64,000 bases of DNA from Flavobacteriales bacterium (GCA_020635855.1 JACJYZ010000002.1:1798001-1862000); one strand, 5' to 3'; shown: positions 1 through 7,614, counted from the stretch's first letter. Numbers and translations: made by a program. Notes: a model not told the origin generated them from the letters alone.

Positions 1-101
1 ATTGGTTATTAGCTTTTGCATCCATCGTTTACGTATAGACACATTTAGGTGCATGAAAGCAAGCCACTGACAAATGATTCTTGGGTTGGCGGCGGCGCGA
101 A

Positions 102-186
102 TACGTTGCGCTGTAAATACCCCCGGACCGTATCAATGACATCCGGCCACCGTTGACCCACCTCCACTGCGTTACGGACTGGCATA
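102..186 (+). repeat. Dispersed intergenic repeat, block A (long form)
   Basis: This GC-rich non-coding stretch is recognisably the same sequence as 25117-25209: both read through TGCGCTGT, a CCCC/CTCCC stretch, TCAATG, CATCCG, CCACC, TTGACCC or GTTGACCC, then GTTACGGAC and GGCA before running straight into a 7-base tandem array. Shorter relatives lie at 7620-7735, 9195-9285, 16620-16735 and, inverted, at 50905-51030. No open reading frame in it looks like a protein. Its function is unknown. Bases 1-101 upstream contain no feature I can support. Confidence 0.75.
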
Positions 187-291
187 CCAACAACCAATAA
201 CCAACAACCAACAACCAACAACCAATAACCAATAACCAATAACCAACAACCAATAACCAACAACCAACAACCAATAACCAATAACCAATAA
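187..291 (+). repeat. Heptamer tandem array, 15 units of CCAAYAA
   Basis: Fifteen uninterrupted 7-base units, CCAACAA or CCAATAA, are seen directly. The only variation is C/T at position 5. The array follows block A and ends two bases before the TTG that opens the methyltransferase gene, so unit gain or loss would move promoter and start context. Antisense ORFs over it (rich in the pattern WLLVIG) are artefacts of the repeat. Confidence 0.95.
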
Positions 292-293
292 CC

Positions 294-938
294 TTGCATC
301 TACAACAACTCCGAAACGAAGTCAACGAACTTTCTTCATGCATCACGGAAGAACGCAACCGTCGTTTTGATGATGTGTTGCAGCAACGAACAAGGTATGT
401 GACCATCGCACTCGAAGACATCTTTCAGCCGCAAAATGCAAGTGCGGTTCTGCGCACGTGCGATTGCTTCGGCATCATGGATGTACACATCATCGAGAAC
501 AGAAACACGTATCGCATCAACCCTGATGTGGCGCTGGGTTCGTATCAATGGGTAGACATGCATCGATACAACTCGGAAGAAAACAACACGCGTGCTTGCA
601 TCGAACATTTGAAGAAGAACAACTATCGCATTATCGCCACCACACCACACGCAAAAGAAAATTCATTGGTGGATTTTGATGTGAATGCAGGTCCTTTTGC
701 ACTCTTTTTCGGAACAGAAAAAAGAGGCCTGAGCGAAGAGGTTTTGTCGCATGCGGATGACATGATCCGCATTCCGATGTATGGGTTCACCGAAAGTTTC
801 AATATCTCTGTATCCGCAGCCCTGTGCATGTTTCAGGTTACACAACGTTTGAGATTATCAAATTCGAGGTGGCAACTTTCCGAAAAAGAACGTCTTGAAA
901 TCAAGTTGGAATGGCTCAAAAACCACCTGCATTATTAA
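294..938 (+). CDS. SpoU/TrmH-family RNA 2'-O-methyltransferase
   Basis: Predicted SAM-dependent 2'-O-ribose methyltransferase of the SPOUT superfamily, acting on tRNA (TrmH-like, position 18 in the best-studied members) or rRNA. All three family motifs are visible: NASAVLRT near residue 45, FGTEKRGLS near residue 143, and the knot motif IPMYGFTESFNISVSAAL near residue 160. The length of 214 residues suits a TrmH without an extra substrate-binding domain. The start is uncertain: the only early candidate in frame is TTG at 294, an in-frame stop lies at 282-284 inside the heptamer array, and the first in-frame ATG is too far into the fold. The TTG also overlaps a degenerate -7-like TAACCTTG. The family is secure; the exact substrate is not. 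Confidence 0.9.
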   Translation: MHLQQLRNEVNELSSCITEERNRRFDDVLQQRTRYVTIALEDIFQPQNASAVLRTCDCFGIMDVHIIENRNTYRINPDVALGSYQWVDMHRYNSEENNTRACIEHLKKNNYRIIATTPHAKENSLVDFDVNAGPFALFFGTEKRGLSEEVLSHADDMIRIPMYGFTESFNISVSAALCMFQVTQRLRLSNSRWQLSEKERLEIKLEWLKNHLHY

Positions 939-968
939 CAATTGGTTTTTGATAAACTGTCAACCTTC

Positions 969-1003
969 TTGATTTTTTTTCGTACTAATTCGCACTACCT
1001 TTA
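969..1003 (+). promoter_or_regulatory. Promoter of the bTHX-like gene
   Basis: TTG at 969-971 and a -7-like TACCTTTA at 996-1003 (one mismatch from the Bacteroidota TAnnTTTG). It lies 22 bases before the ATG at 1026, which supports that start over the earlier in-frame ATG at 942. Confidence 0.55.
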
Positions 1004-1025
1004 CGTCAAACCAAAACTTTTTATC

Positions 1026-1403
1026 ATGGGAAAAGGTGATAAACGTACCAAGAAAGGCAAGAGAGCTGCCGGGTCAACTGGAGTAACCAGGCCCCGGAAG
1101 AAGAAAGCCACTACCGTAGCCGCTGCTAAAAAAACGGCTACAGCAGCAAAGAAAAAACCTGCTGCTAAAAAACCGGCTGCCAAAAAACCGGCCGCCAAAA
1201 AACCAGCAGCAAAGAAACCAGCTGCTAAAAAACCAGCTGCAAAGAAACCAGCTGCTAAAAAACCGGCCGCCAAGAAACCAGCAGCAAAGAAGCCCGCTGC
1301 TAAGAAACCGGCTGCCAAAAAACCTGCTGCTAAGAAGCCCGCTGCTAAGAAACCAGCAGCAAAGAAACCCGCAGCAAAGAAAGCTCCTGCTAAGAAGAAG
1401 TAA
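1026..1403 (+). CDS. bTHX-like ribosomal protein with histone H1-like (PAAKK)15 tail
   Basis: Residues 1-27 (MGKGDKRTKKGKR..., ending TRPRKKK) match the small 30S protein bTHX, which is normally only about 25-30 residues long and sits in the head of the 30S subunit. Here it continues for about 98 more residues: a short Ala/Thr/Lys linker, then fifteen PAAKK pentapeptides (residues 45-119) and a closing APAKKK. The tail has the composition of eukaryotic H1 and bacterial Hc1/AlgP-type DNA-binding tails. Synonymous codons vary between units, so the protein repeat is not just a recent DNA slippage product. I infer a basic, disordered protein that may bind rRNA or nucleoid DNA. The start at 1026 follows from the bTHX homology and the promoter just upstream. 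A terminator follows. Confidence 0.85.
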   Translation: MGKGDKRTKKGKRAAGSTGVTRPRKKKATTVAAAKKTATAAKKKPAAKKPAAKKPAAKKPAAKKPAAKKPAAKKPAAKKPAAKKPAAKKPAAKKPAAKKPAAKKPAAKKPAAKKPAAKKAPAKKK

Positions 1404-1422
1404 GCAAGAGCAAATTGTATTT

Positions 1423-1454
1423 AAAAGCCCTGCGGTCCCGTGGGGCTTTTTTTT
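1423..1454 (+). terminator. Rho-independent terminator after bTHX-like gene
   Basis: Stem AAAAGCCC / GGGCTTTT with a 12-base loop, running into eight T's. It ends about 20 bases before the left end of the insertion sequence. Confidence 0.85.
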
Positions 1455-1521
1455 ATTGTCCCAATCGCTAGTTAAAACTATGCACTTTTAGTGCAAGACT
1501 TTCAGTTGCTACCCAGCTTCG

Positions 1522-1529
1522 TACATTTG
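1522..1529 (+). promoter_or_regulatory. tnpA promoter -7 element
   Basis: Perfect TACATTTG (TAnnTTTG) ending four bases before the tnpA ATG, which implies a leaderless or nearly leaderless transcript. Confidence 0.6.
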
Positions 1530-1533
1530 GTGA

Positions 1534-1971
1534 ATGGGTAATGAACAAAGACGAGGTAGCCATACGGTGTCTTGGCTGACGGCGCATGTGGTTTGGGTTA
1601 CCAAATATAGATATGAGGTTTTGAAAGGCGATGTTCAAAAGCGTTGCCGTGACCTGATAAAGCAAATCTGTGATGCGGAGGATGTGAAAATCCTGAAAGG
1701 TGTTGTCAGCAAAGATCATGTTCATATGCACATAGAATACCCTCCATCTAAGAGCATCAGCAATATTGTAAAACGGTTGAAAGGAAGAACATCTCGCCGT
1801 CTACAGGAAGAATTTCCGGAGGTTGGGAAACGGTATTGGGGCCAACATTTCTGGGCGATAGGGTATGGAGTGTGGAGTACCGGAAACATCACAGATGACC
1901 TGGTTCAGGAATATCTTGAACATCACAGGGGCCCATCAAACAGTGACAACAATACCATTATCCTTGAATAA
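1534..1971 (+). CDS. tnpA: IS200/IS605-family transposase TnpA (Y1 HUH)
   Basis: Single-strand DNA transposase of the Y1 HUH class, 145 residues and full length. The metal-binding HUH pair is H62-V-H64 in the segment KDHVHMHIE, and the catalytic tyrosine is Y127 in VQEYLEH, positions very close to those of IS608 TnpA (H64/H66/Y127). The N-terminal HVVWVTKYR motif is also characteristic. TnpA of this family nicks and joins the subterminal hairpin ends as single strands and leaves no target duplication. No frameshift is seen, so the protein could be active. Confidence 0.95.
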   Translation: MGNEQRRGSHTVSWLTAHVVWVTKYRYEVLKGDVQKRCRDLIKQICDAEDVKILKGVVSKDHVHMHIEYPPSKSISNIVKRLKGRTSRRLQEEFPEVGKRYWGQHFWAIGYGVWSTGNITDDLVQEYLEHHRGPSNSDNNTIILE

Positions 1972-2048
1972 GAATTTCATTCGTCCCATGTTTCAACCTA
2001 TGCACTTTTAGTGCATACGTGGTTTAGTCTGAAAATTTCCGGATTGAA

Positions 2049-2663
2049 TTACTTTACGCGACGGTCACATGCCCATCCCGCATCTAACCGATCATAGCGA
2101 TCTGTTACCTGCCACCCGTAACGGAACGTATATATAAAGGTCATTACTTCCGGCACACATATGTATCCCATGTATCCGTCAGGCCGGGGAACTTTTCTGT
2201 TACCGAACATCTGTTCCAGTTCACTTTTCTTCCGATCCATCGCTTCACTTGACATCAGGTTCTTTTCTTCAATGCGCACCCACGTCTCAATTTGTTGTTC
2301 CCTGGAAAGCTGATGAAAATACAAATCGCATTGAGGTTCCGAAATCGGATACATCCTTCCCTCCACATGCACATGCCCGCTGCCGGATCCGAAGTTAAAA
2401 CGCAACGATGCGTTACCTGCTCCCATCATTGTTTCCTGCAATCGAATTCCATACATGGAGATTCCCTTTTGCTGACAATCGGTGAGGTCCAGCATTTGCA
2501 AATGCATTTCCTTTTCCATCATCACTTCCGGATGAAATCCGGGTTCTCGCTGCATGGCATCTGACAACAAACGCATCAACCGGTTCATCGGATCCACTTC
2601 GGCATTTATGTTTCCGGGATCAAAAACCGGACGTTGATCTTGTGGTCGGGCAAAAGAAGTCAT
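2049..2663 (-). CDS. Hypothetical protein, Met/Glu-rich
   Basis: I do not recognise the family. The product from the ATG at 2663 is 204 residues, with no signal peptide and no membrane segment, and it is unusually rich in methionine and glutamate in its first half (MMEKEMHLQMLD). The rest looks like a mixed alpha/beta soluble domain. The upstream ATG at 2708 is in frame, but a promoter-like TACTTTCG lies between the two, so the shorter form is preferred. It stands alone, divergent from yqgE. Confidence 0.65.
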   Translation of the reverse strand: MTSFARPQDQRPVFDPGNINAEVDPMNRLMRLLSDAMQREPGFHPEVMMEKEMHLQMLDLTDCQQKGISMYGIRLQETMMGAGNASLRFNFGSGSGHVHVEGRMYPISEPQCDLYFHQLSREQQIETWVRIEEKNLMSSEAMDRKKSELEQMFGNRKVPRPDGYMGYICVPEVMTFIYTFRYGWQVTDRYDRLDAGWACDRRVK

Positions 2664-2675
2664 GCGTTTTTTTTG

Positions 2676-2683
2676 CGAAAGTA
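2676..2683 (-). promoter_or_regulatory. -7-like element of the hypothetical gene
   Basis: TACTTTCG on the minus strand, one mismatch from TAnnTTTG, 12 bases upstream of the ATG at 2663. Confidence 0.4.
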
Positions 2684-2817
2684 AAAACTCTTTACCTTCT
2701 TCAACCACTCATCCACCGTGTTTTTCATCACATGAATGCTGAAACAAAAAGAATCAACGATGCGTTTCATATTATAACAAGTGATTGCCCTGATGTGCTT
2801 ATTCTATTTCAACCGTC

Positions 2818-3375
2818 ATGGATAAACTCGAACCGAAAATCGGAAGGCTGTTGTTGTCGGAACCATTCCTGACGGATCTTCATTTCAAGCGATCAGTCAT
2901 CCTCCTGACAGAACACAATGAAGGAGGATCGCTCGGCTTCGTATTGAACAAGCCCATTTCACTTACCATCAATGAAGCAGTCGACGACTTTCCAACTTTT
3001 GACTCCAACCTGTATCTCGGCGGACCGGTGCGTAACGATTCCCTGTACTTCATTCACACGTTCGGTGACAAGATTGAGGGATCCATCCACATTAAAAAAG
3101 GATTGTATTGGGGAGGAAATTTTGAGCAGCTTAAAGACTATGCATTAACGGGACAAATCCAGCCTCACCAGGTACGCTTCTTTATAGGTTATTCAGGATG
3201 GGGGCCCCAGCAACTGGAAAACGAACTCGGTCATCAATCGTGGGTGGTTGCCAACGGACGTGTAAAACAAATCATGCAGGAACCCACCACTACACTATGG
3301 AAAGACTTACTGAGCGGAATGGGGAATGAATATGCGATCCTATCCAATTTCCCCGACAACCCATCCATGAACTAA
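2818..3375 (+). CDS. YqgE/AlgH family protein (UPF0301)
   Basis: Soluble single-domain protein of 185 residues, the usual family length. It shows the family hallmarks GRLLLSEPFL near residue 9, SVILLTEHNEGGSLGFVLNKP at residues 26-46, YLGGPV near 67 and FIGYSGWGPQQLENEL near 122. AlgH was named for an effect on alginate regulation in Pseudomonas, but the biochemical role of the family is not settled. It stands alone; no clear promoter was found. Confidence 0.95.
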   Translation: MDKLEPKIGRLLLSEPFLTDLHFKRSVILLTEHNEGGSLGFVLNKPISLTINEAVDDFPTFDSNLYLGGPVRNDSLYFIHTFGDKIEGSIHIKKGLYWGGNFEQLKDYALTGQIQPHQVRFFIGYSGWGPQQLENELGHQSWVVANGRVKQIMQEPTTTLWKDLLSGMGNEYAILSNFPDNPSMN

Positions 3376-3391
3376 AACCTCTTCATTTCAT

Positions 3392-4903
3392 TCATGAACG
3401 TGCGGTTATCTGCACCTGTTCATCCGCATGCATCCATTTCCGTCGGGCGATCAACGCATGTGAAATGCCATACATCGACACACTGCCGAAACCGGCGCAC
3501 AACAGCACATGGTATGGAAACAATCCGAAGTCGCCATACACCCACGCCAGGTGACAGCCCCATGCGAAGTATACCGCAAAGAGCAATTCCACCCATGTAA
3601 GCCAGGACACCCGTGCGGACCGGTACAATATGTTGCCACCGGAATCACCCTTCCCGATGTTGAGTTTCGGTGTACGAACAAAAGGTGTTTTTCTTCCCAA
3701 CCAAGCTTCGATCACTGCAAGTGCATTGTGCAAAGACATCCCCATCGACAAAGAAAGAAACATAATGAACTGCGGCAGGAAGGATCTGTTCTTAGCCTTT
3801 CCGGATCTATGCCAGGCAGCATAATAAAAAGCCAGCAGCACAACAAAACTCAGCAGGAATACACCTGCGAATCTGAACACCCAGTGATCACCTATCAAGG
3901 TGTGTTTGAATGTAAGCATGGGTATGCTCATCAACGCCGTACCCAAAATGCAAACGAACACAAAACTGTTCATCAGGTGAAAGAAAGCGTGCAACCGGTG
4001 AGCGCGTGACAACCCTTTTTTTCTGATCACTTGAGGAAGCAAAAGTCTGGCTGTTTCCGCTGCGCCTTTTGTCCACCTGAACTGTTGCGAGCGCAGCGCA
4101 TCCATGGTGCCTGGTAATTCGGCCGGACAAACCACATCTTCCAGGTAGTTGAATTTCCAACCTTTCAGTTGTGCCCGGTAACTCAAGTCGAGGTCTTCGG
4201 TGAGGGTATCTGCCCGCCATCCTCCTGCATCCTCGATGCAACTCTTCCTCCACACACCTGCCGTACCGTTGAAGTTAATGAAATACCCCTTTGCATTCCT
4301 ACCTCCTTGCTCAACCGTAAAGTGTGCATCCAATCCGAAAGCCTGCAACCTTGTTAGCATTGAGTACTCCCTGTTCACATGCCCCCACCTGCATTGCACC
4401 ACACCGGTTCGGGGATCTGAAAAATGCGGAAGTGTTCTTTTCAGAAAGTCGGGATCCGGGATGAAGTCCGCATCGAAGATGGCAATGAATTCTCCCTTGG
4501 CGGATGCAAGTCCATATGCAAGCGCACCCGCCTTGAAGCCATCCCTGTTCCCGCGACGCACATGAGATATGTGCACACCGGTATGTTTCAATGCGTCTAT
4601 CCTGGCTTTCACCAGCTGAACCGTATCATCGGTGGAATCATCCAACACCTGCACCTCAAATCTGTCAACCGGATAATCAAACGATGCAGCTGCATCCAGC
4701 AATCGCTCCACCACATATCGCTCGTTGTATACCGGAAGCTGAATGGTTACCATGGGATACATCACATCATGATATTCGCGTTCTACCGGCTGTTTCCTTT
4801 TTATATAGGCACGCAACAGGGTGAATTGAACGATGCTGTACAGCAGGATAAACAAAAGCATACCACCGTAGACAACCATTGAGAGGTAAACGGCATACAT
4901 CAT
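3392..4903 (-). CDS. Membrane-bound processive GT2 glycosyltransferase (cellulose synthase-like)
   Basis: Integral-membrane family 2 beta-glycosyltransferase of 503 residues. An N-terminal membrane helix (about residues 5-30) precedes the cytosolic GT-A domain with all catalytic motifs: DDS at 88-90, the metal-binding DAD at 144-146, TED at 235-237 and QQFRW at 273-277. At least four C-terminal membrane helices follow. The QxxRW motif marks a processive enzyme that may extrude its polymer, as in cellulose or glucomannan synthases; there is no PilZ domain. The ATG at 4903 overlaps the stop of the upstream Fe-S gene in ATGATG, so the two are translationally coupled; the longer in-frame extension to 4990 is rejected. 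The donor sugar cannot be read from the sequence. Confidence 0.92.
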   Translation of the reverse strand: MMYAVYLSMVVYGGMLLFILLYSIVQFTLLRAYIKRKQPVEREYHDVMYPMVTIQLPVYNERYVVERLLDAAASFDYPVDRFEVQVLDDSTDDTVQLVKARIDALKHTGVHISHVRRGNRDGFKAGALAYGLASAKGEFIAIFDADFIPDPDFLKRTLPHFSDPRTGVVQCRWGHVNREYSMLTRLQAFGLDAHFTVEQGGRNAKGYFINFNGTAGVWRKSCIEDAGGWRADTLTEDLDLSYRAQLKGWKFNYLEDVVCPAELPGTMDALRSQQFRWTKGAAETARLLLPQVIRKKGLSRAHRLHAFFHLMNSFVFVCILGTALMSIPMLTFKHTLIGDHWVFRFAGVFLLSFVVLLAFYYAAWHRSGKAKNRSFLPQFIMFLSLSMGMSLHNALAVIEAWLGRKTPFVRTPKLNIGKGDSGGNILYRSARVSWLTWVELLFAVYFAWGCHLAWVYGDFGLFPYHVLLCAGFGSVSMYGISHALIARRKWMHADEQVQITARS

Positions 4904-6261
4904 GTTCTGGCCTCCCTTTGCAGGGTTTCCATAGGGCCGTTCTCCAACTTCAACACGCCCCGTGGACATACGGTGGAACAAATGCCGCATCCCACGCAGG
5001 ATGCGCGCACAACATCCTGGCCCCGCATGGCGTACCAGCGCACGTCGATTCCTTGTTCACAATACGTAGAACATTGACCACATGAAATGCACTGACCGCT
5101 GTTAACGGTGATGCGGTATTTCGACAAGCGTCGTTGGAACAACCCCATGTAAGCTGCCATCGGGCAACCGAACCTGCACCACACCCTGCTTCCGAGCAGA
5201 GGATAGAAACCAACACCGATCACACCGGAGAACATGGAACCTATTAAAAATCCATAGGGTCGGCGGAACCAGGTATAAATATCCACACCGGCAATGGAGC
5301 CCGATCCTGAAAAGTAACCATACAGTACCACTGCGGTCACAACAACAATGTATACCAGTACACCATGAATCAGCCAACGCTCCAGTTTCCAGGCGCGGAT
5401 GGATTTGGATGACAAATGCCTGAACGAATCTCCGGCGGTTTCCGCCAATCCGCCGCAGCCGCAAATCCAGGAGCAATACCATCGCTTGCCGAGAAAGTAA
5501 GTTAGCACAGGCGTGAGCAACGCAAACCCGATAATGCCCCACACCAGGCATACCATACCCAATGTTCCTCCCTGACGCATGGCATCCAGGTGCCAGTCCT
5601 CAAAAAAGTAGTAATTCAATGGCCAGAAATATTTGATATCCTTGGCGAAGTATGCCTTGCCATCTTGCAATCCTTCCAGGATTTCCGGAACAAGATAAGC
5701 CAGGCATGTTTGTGCAGCCATTAACACAATGGTTCGTATCACCTGGTAACGATTCCTGCGGTACTTGAAAATGAACCGAATTCCGAGTGTCAGGATGAGA
5801 ACGGTATATAAGGTTCCGTACATGAACCATTGCGATGCTTTCGCTCCCGAACCGTGAAACAACATGGCCAACGGATCGAACAAAGCAACAAGGCCGGTGT
5901 TGGTTTGTTCACCCAATCCGAGCATTTCAGGATACCAGTACAGCAATACATAAAACAAGGTAAGCATGGCTCCGAACACCCATGCCCATGTTCCGCGACT
6001 GGTCAGCGGGGCAAACCAGGTACCATTGTTCGGTTCCCCGACCTGTTTTACAACAAAGGTTCCGTAGGCATAGAGAACGGAACCGGTAATCAACATACCC
6101 AGGGTGGCCCACATCCATATGGCACCTGTTATTTCCGCACGGGTTGTAGCAAGTGCCATCAGGGCCAGAGCGATTACCACAAGGCCCGTACCCGAGGTAC
6201 ATTGCCAGGGGGTGGATTTCCGGTCACCCGTGGTCAGTGCCATATTGGAGGGTTCACTCAT
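4900..6261 (-). CDS. Membrane Fe-S protein, NapH/polyferredoxin-like
   Basis: A 453-residue protein with about eight hydrophobic segments followed by a cytosolic bis-[4Fe-4S] ferredoxin domain. The domain carries CISCGQCSTYC and CVGCGICSTVCP near the C-terminus, each with the C-x2-C-x2-C-x3-C spacing. Two further cysteine motifs in the membrane part, CSWICG and CRFGCP, resemble the C-x3-C(P) motifs of NapH/RdxA/CcoG-type quinol-linked electron carriers. I infer electron transfer between a soluble flavoprotein and the membrane. The ATG at 6261 overlaps the stop of the FAD oxidoreductase gene by four bases (ATGA), and the 3' end overlaps the GT2 gene the same way. No haem-binding pattern or partner subunits are visible. 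Confidence 0.88.
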   Translation of the reverse strand: MSEPSNMALTTGDRKSTPWQCTSGTGLVVIALALMALATTRAEITGAIWMWATLGMLITGSVLYAYGTFVVKQVGEPNNGTWFAPLTSRGTWAWVFGAMLTLFYVLLYWYPEMLGLGEQTNTGLVALFDPLAMLFHGSGAKASQWFMYGTLYTVLILTLGIRFIFKYRRNRYQVIRTIVLMAAQTCLAYLVPEILEGLQDGKAYFAKDIKYFWPLNYYFFEDWHLDAMRQGGTLGMVCLVWGIIGFALLTPVLTYFLGKRWYCSWICGCGGLAETAGDSFRHLSSKSIRAWKLERWLIHGVLVYIVVVTAVVLYGYFSGSGSIAGVDIYTWFRRPYGFLIGSMFSGVIGVGFYPLLGSRVWCRFGCPMAAYMGLFQRRLSKYRITVNSGQCISCGQCSTYCEQGIDVRWYAMRGQDVVRASCVGCGICSTVCPRGVLKLENGPMETLQREART

Positions 6262-7592
6262 CGTCTGATGGCGTTCATGATTCTTTTCCAATTCTTTTGT
6301 TGTGGCGTTACCTGCAGACCCGTTTGGCTTTGGAGTTGCGCCATCCATGCCATTGTATGATCTTTCGAAAATTCGGGATCAAACGACGCGTCTTTCCACT
6401 CGCTCACGGCCTGCCCCAGGGAAGCGCCCGTTTCAATCCAGCGCAGACAAACATCCATGCGCAACCGCATCCCGATGGATTGAATACCCATCACCTTTTG
6501 TCCGGACGAAGCATAGGCGATTCGCAACGAACATTCCGACGACGCATTCACCCACTCGAAAAGATGCACATCATTTGTCGATGTTTCCGGGATTGCTCCA
6601 TACGTTTGAAACTCCAGCCCAAAAAACTTTGCACTGTTGAACCAGGGGCCGGGTGCGTACTTTTCTTCCTTTTCATTGAGTATACGCGCCAGCGTTTTCC
6701 CCATCTCCCTTCCCGTGTACCAGACCTGCTCCACCGAACTGCGACCAGCCGGAGGATAGCGGTGCTGCACACAATCACCGATGGCATATATGCCGGGCAG
6801 GTTGGTTTCAAAACGTTCGTTGATCAGGATCCCTTTGTCCACTTCAATGCCACTTCCATGCAGCCAGTTCACGTTGGGTTCAACACCTATGGCCACGCCA
6901 GCAAATCCGCAGGCGATCTTTTCACCCCGACTGGTTTCCACTTCACGCAAAACTCCTTCCCGGCCGTGGAACGCTTTGACCTCCGTATCAAAATGCACGG
7001 CAATTCCTTTGCCCCTCATGTGCTTCTCCACCATGCCCGCTTCTCCGGCCGACAGTACCTGCTTCCAAAACCGGGATTCGCGAATCAGGTAGGTCACCTG
7101 GATATCTCTGCTGTGAAGCATTTCGGCCAGCTCCACGCCGATCAATCCCCCTCCGATCACCACCGCATGCGATGTATCTTGCGTTCGGGCCTCCATGCGT
7201 TCCAGGTCTTGCTTGAAATAAAGTCCTTGCACACCTTCCAGTTCTGCGCCCGGCACATTCAGTTTCACAGACCGGGATCCGGTGGCCAGAATAAGTAAGT
7301 CATACGCCACAACCTGACCGTTGTCGAGCCAGAGTTCATGCTCATGAACATTCACCCGGTTGACCCAGGCTTGCACCCGATCGATGCGGTTTTGTGTCCA
7401 AAAGGAATCAGGATAAGGTTGGATATCCCGGAACCGGAGTTGCCCCATGTAAACATACATCAGGGCGGTCCTGGAAAAGAATGAGGATGTTTCTCCTGAA
7501 ATGACGGTGATGGCATCATCTCCCCATTTCCTGAGGTGCCTTGCCGCAGTAATGCCTGCAATGCCATTGCCGATGATGACGATCCTGCGCAT
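6258..7592 (-). CDS. FAD/NAD(P)-dependent oxidoreductase
   Basis: Two-dinucleotide-fold flavoprotein of 444 residues. The FAD-binding GNGIAG is at residues 8-13, ILATGS at 101-106, the NAD(P)-binding GGGLIG at 147-152 and YAIGDC near 293, as in NirB-like and rubredoxin/ferredoxin reductases. It lacks the CxxC or CxxxxC redox disulfide of thioredoxin or lipoamide reductases. The last 120 residues form an extra C-terminal domain. As first gene of the operon it probably passes NAD(P)H electrons to, or accepts them from, the membrane Fe-S protein encoded next. A perfect TACATTTG -7 element ends four bases before the ATG, so the mRNA is likely leaderless. Confidence 0.9.
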   Translation of the reverse strand: MRRIVIIGNGIAGITAARHLRKWGDDAITVISGETSSFFSRTALMYVYMGQLRFRDIQPYPDSFWTQNRIDRVQAWVNRVNVHEHELWLDNGQVVAYDLLILATGSRSVKLNVPGAELEGVQGLYFKQDLERMEARTQDTSHAVVIGGGLIGVELAEMLHSRDIQVTYLIRESRFWKQVLSAGEAGMVEKHMRGKGIAVHFDTEVKAFHGREGVLREVETSRGEKIACGFAGVAIGVEPNVNWLHGSGIEVDKGILINERFETNLPGIYAIGDCVQHRYPPAGRSSVEQVWYTGREMGKTLARILNEKEEKYAPGPWFNSAKFFGLEFQTYGAIPETSTNDVHLFEWVNASSECSLRIAYASSGQKVMGIQSIGMRLRMDVCLRWIETGASLGQAVSEWKDASFDPEFSKDHTMAWMAQLQSQTGLQVTPQQKNWKRIMNAIRR

Positions 7593-7596
7593 GGAA

Positions 7597-7604
7597 CAAA
7601 TGTA
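7597..7604 (-). promoter_or_regulatory. Promoter -7 element of the FAD/Fe-S/GT2 operon
   Basis: Minus-strand TACATTTG, a perfect TAnnTTTG match, four bases from the start codon at 7592. Confidence 0.65.
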
Positions 7605-7614
7605 GTGACGAATG

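Larger units (their letters stand above)
1474..2030 (+). mobile_element. IS200-type insertion sequence (IS200/IS605 family, tnpA only)
   Basis: A complete small element. It carries one HUH/Y1 transposase gene, and the same 18-base sequence (CTATGCACTTTTAGTGCA) lies in direct orientation near both ends, at 1478-1495 and 1998-2015. Each copy contains a perfect hairpin, TGCACT-TTT-AGTGCA (1481-1495 and 2001-2015), the kind of subterminal hairpin that IS200/IS605 TnpA binds as single strand. There are no terminal inverted repeats and no tnpB. Exact ends cannot be fixed from one copy; the limits given are approximate. Confidence 0.85.

Noticed and set aside
29..421. Antisense ORFs over the heptamer array, with patterns like WLLVIGCW
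   Set aside because: They are produced by reading a 7-base repeat, which has no stop in some frames, and they extend over the methyltransferase gene.
1001..1318. 105-codon antisense ORF with AAGFL repeats
   Set aside because: It is the antisense of the PAAKK codons. No start context or promoter.
1474..2030. Idea that the transposase is a RAYT acting on the block A repeats
   Set aside because: Its own end hairpins (TGCACTTTTAGTGCA) do not resemble block A or any array, and the element has a normal IS200 layout.
6153..7298. 381-codon plus-strand ORF
   Set aside because: Lies wholly opposite the FAD oxidoreductase and the 5' end of the Fe-S gene; composition rich in His and Cys without domains.
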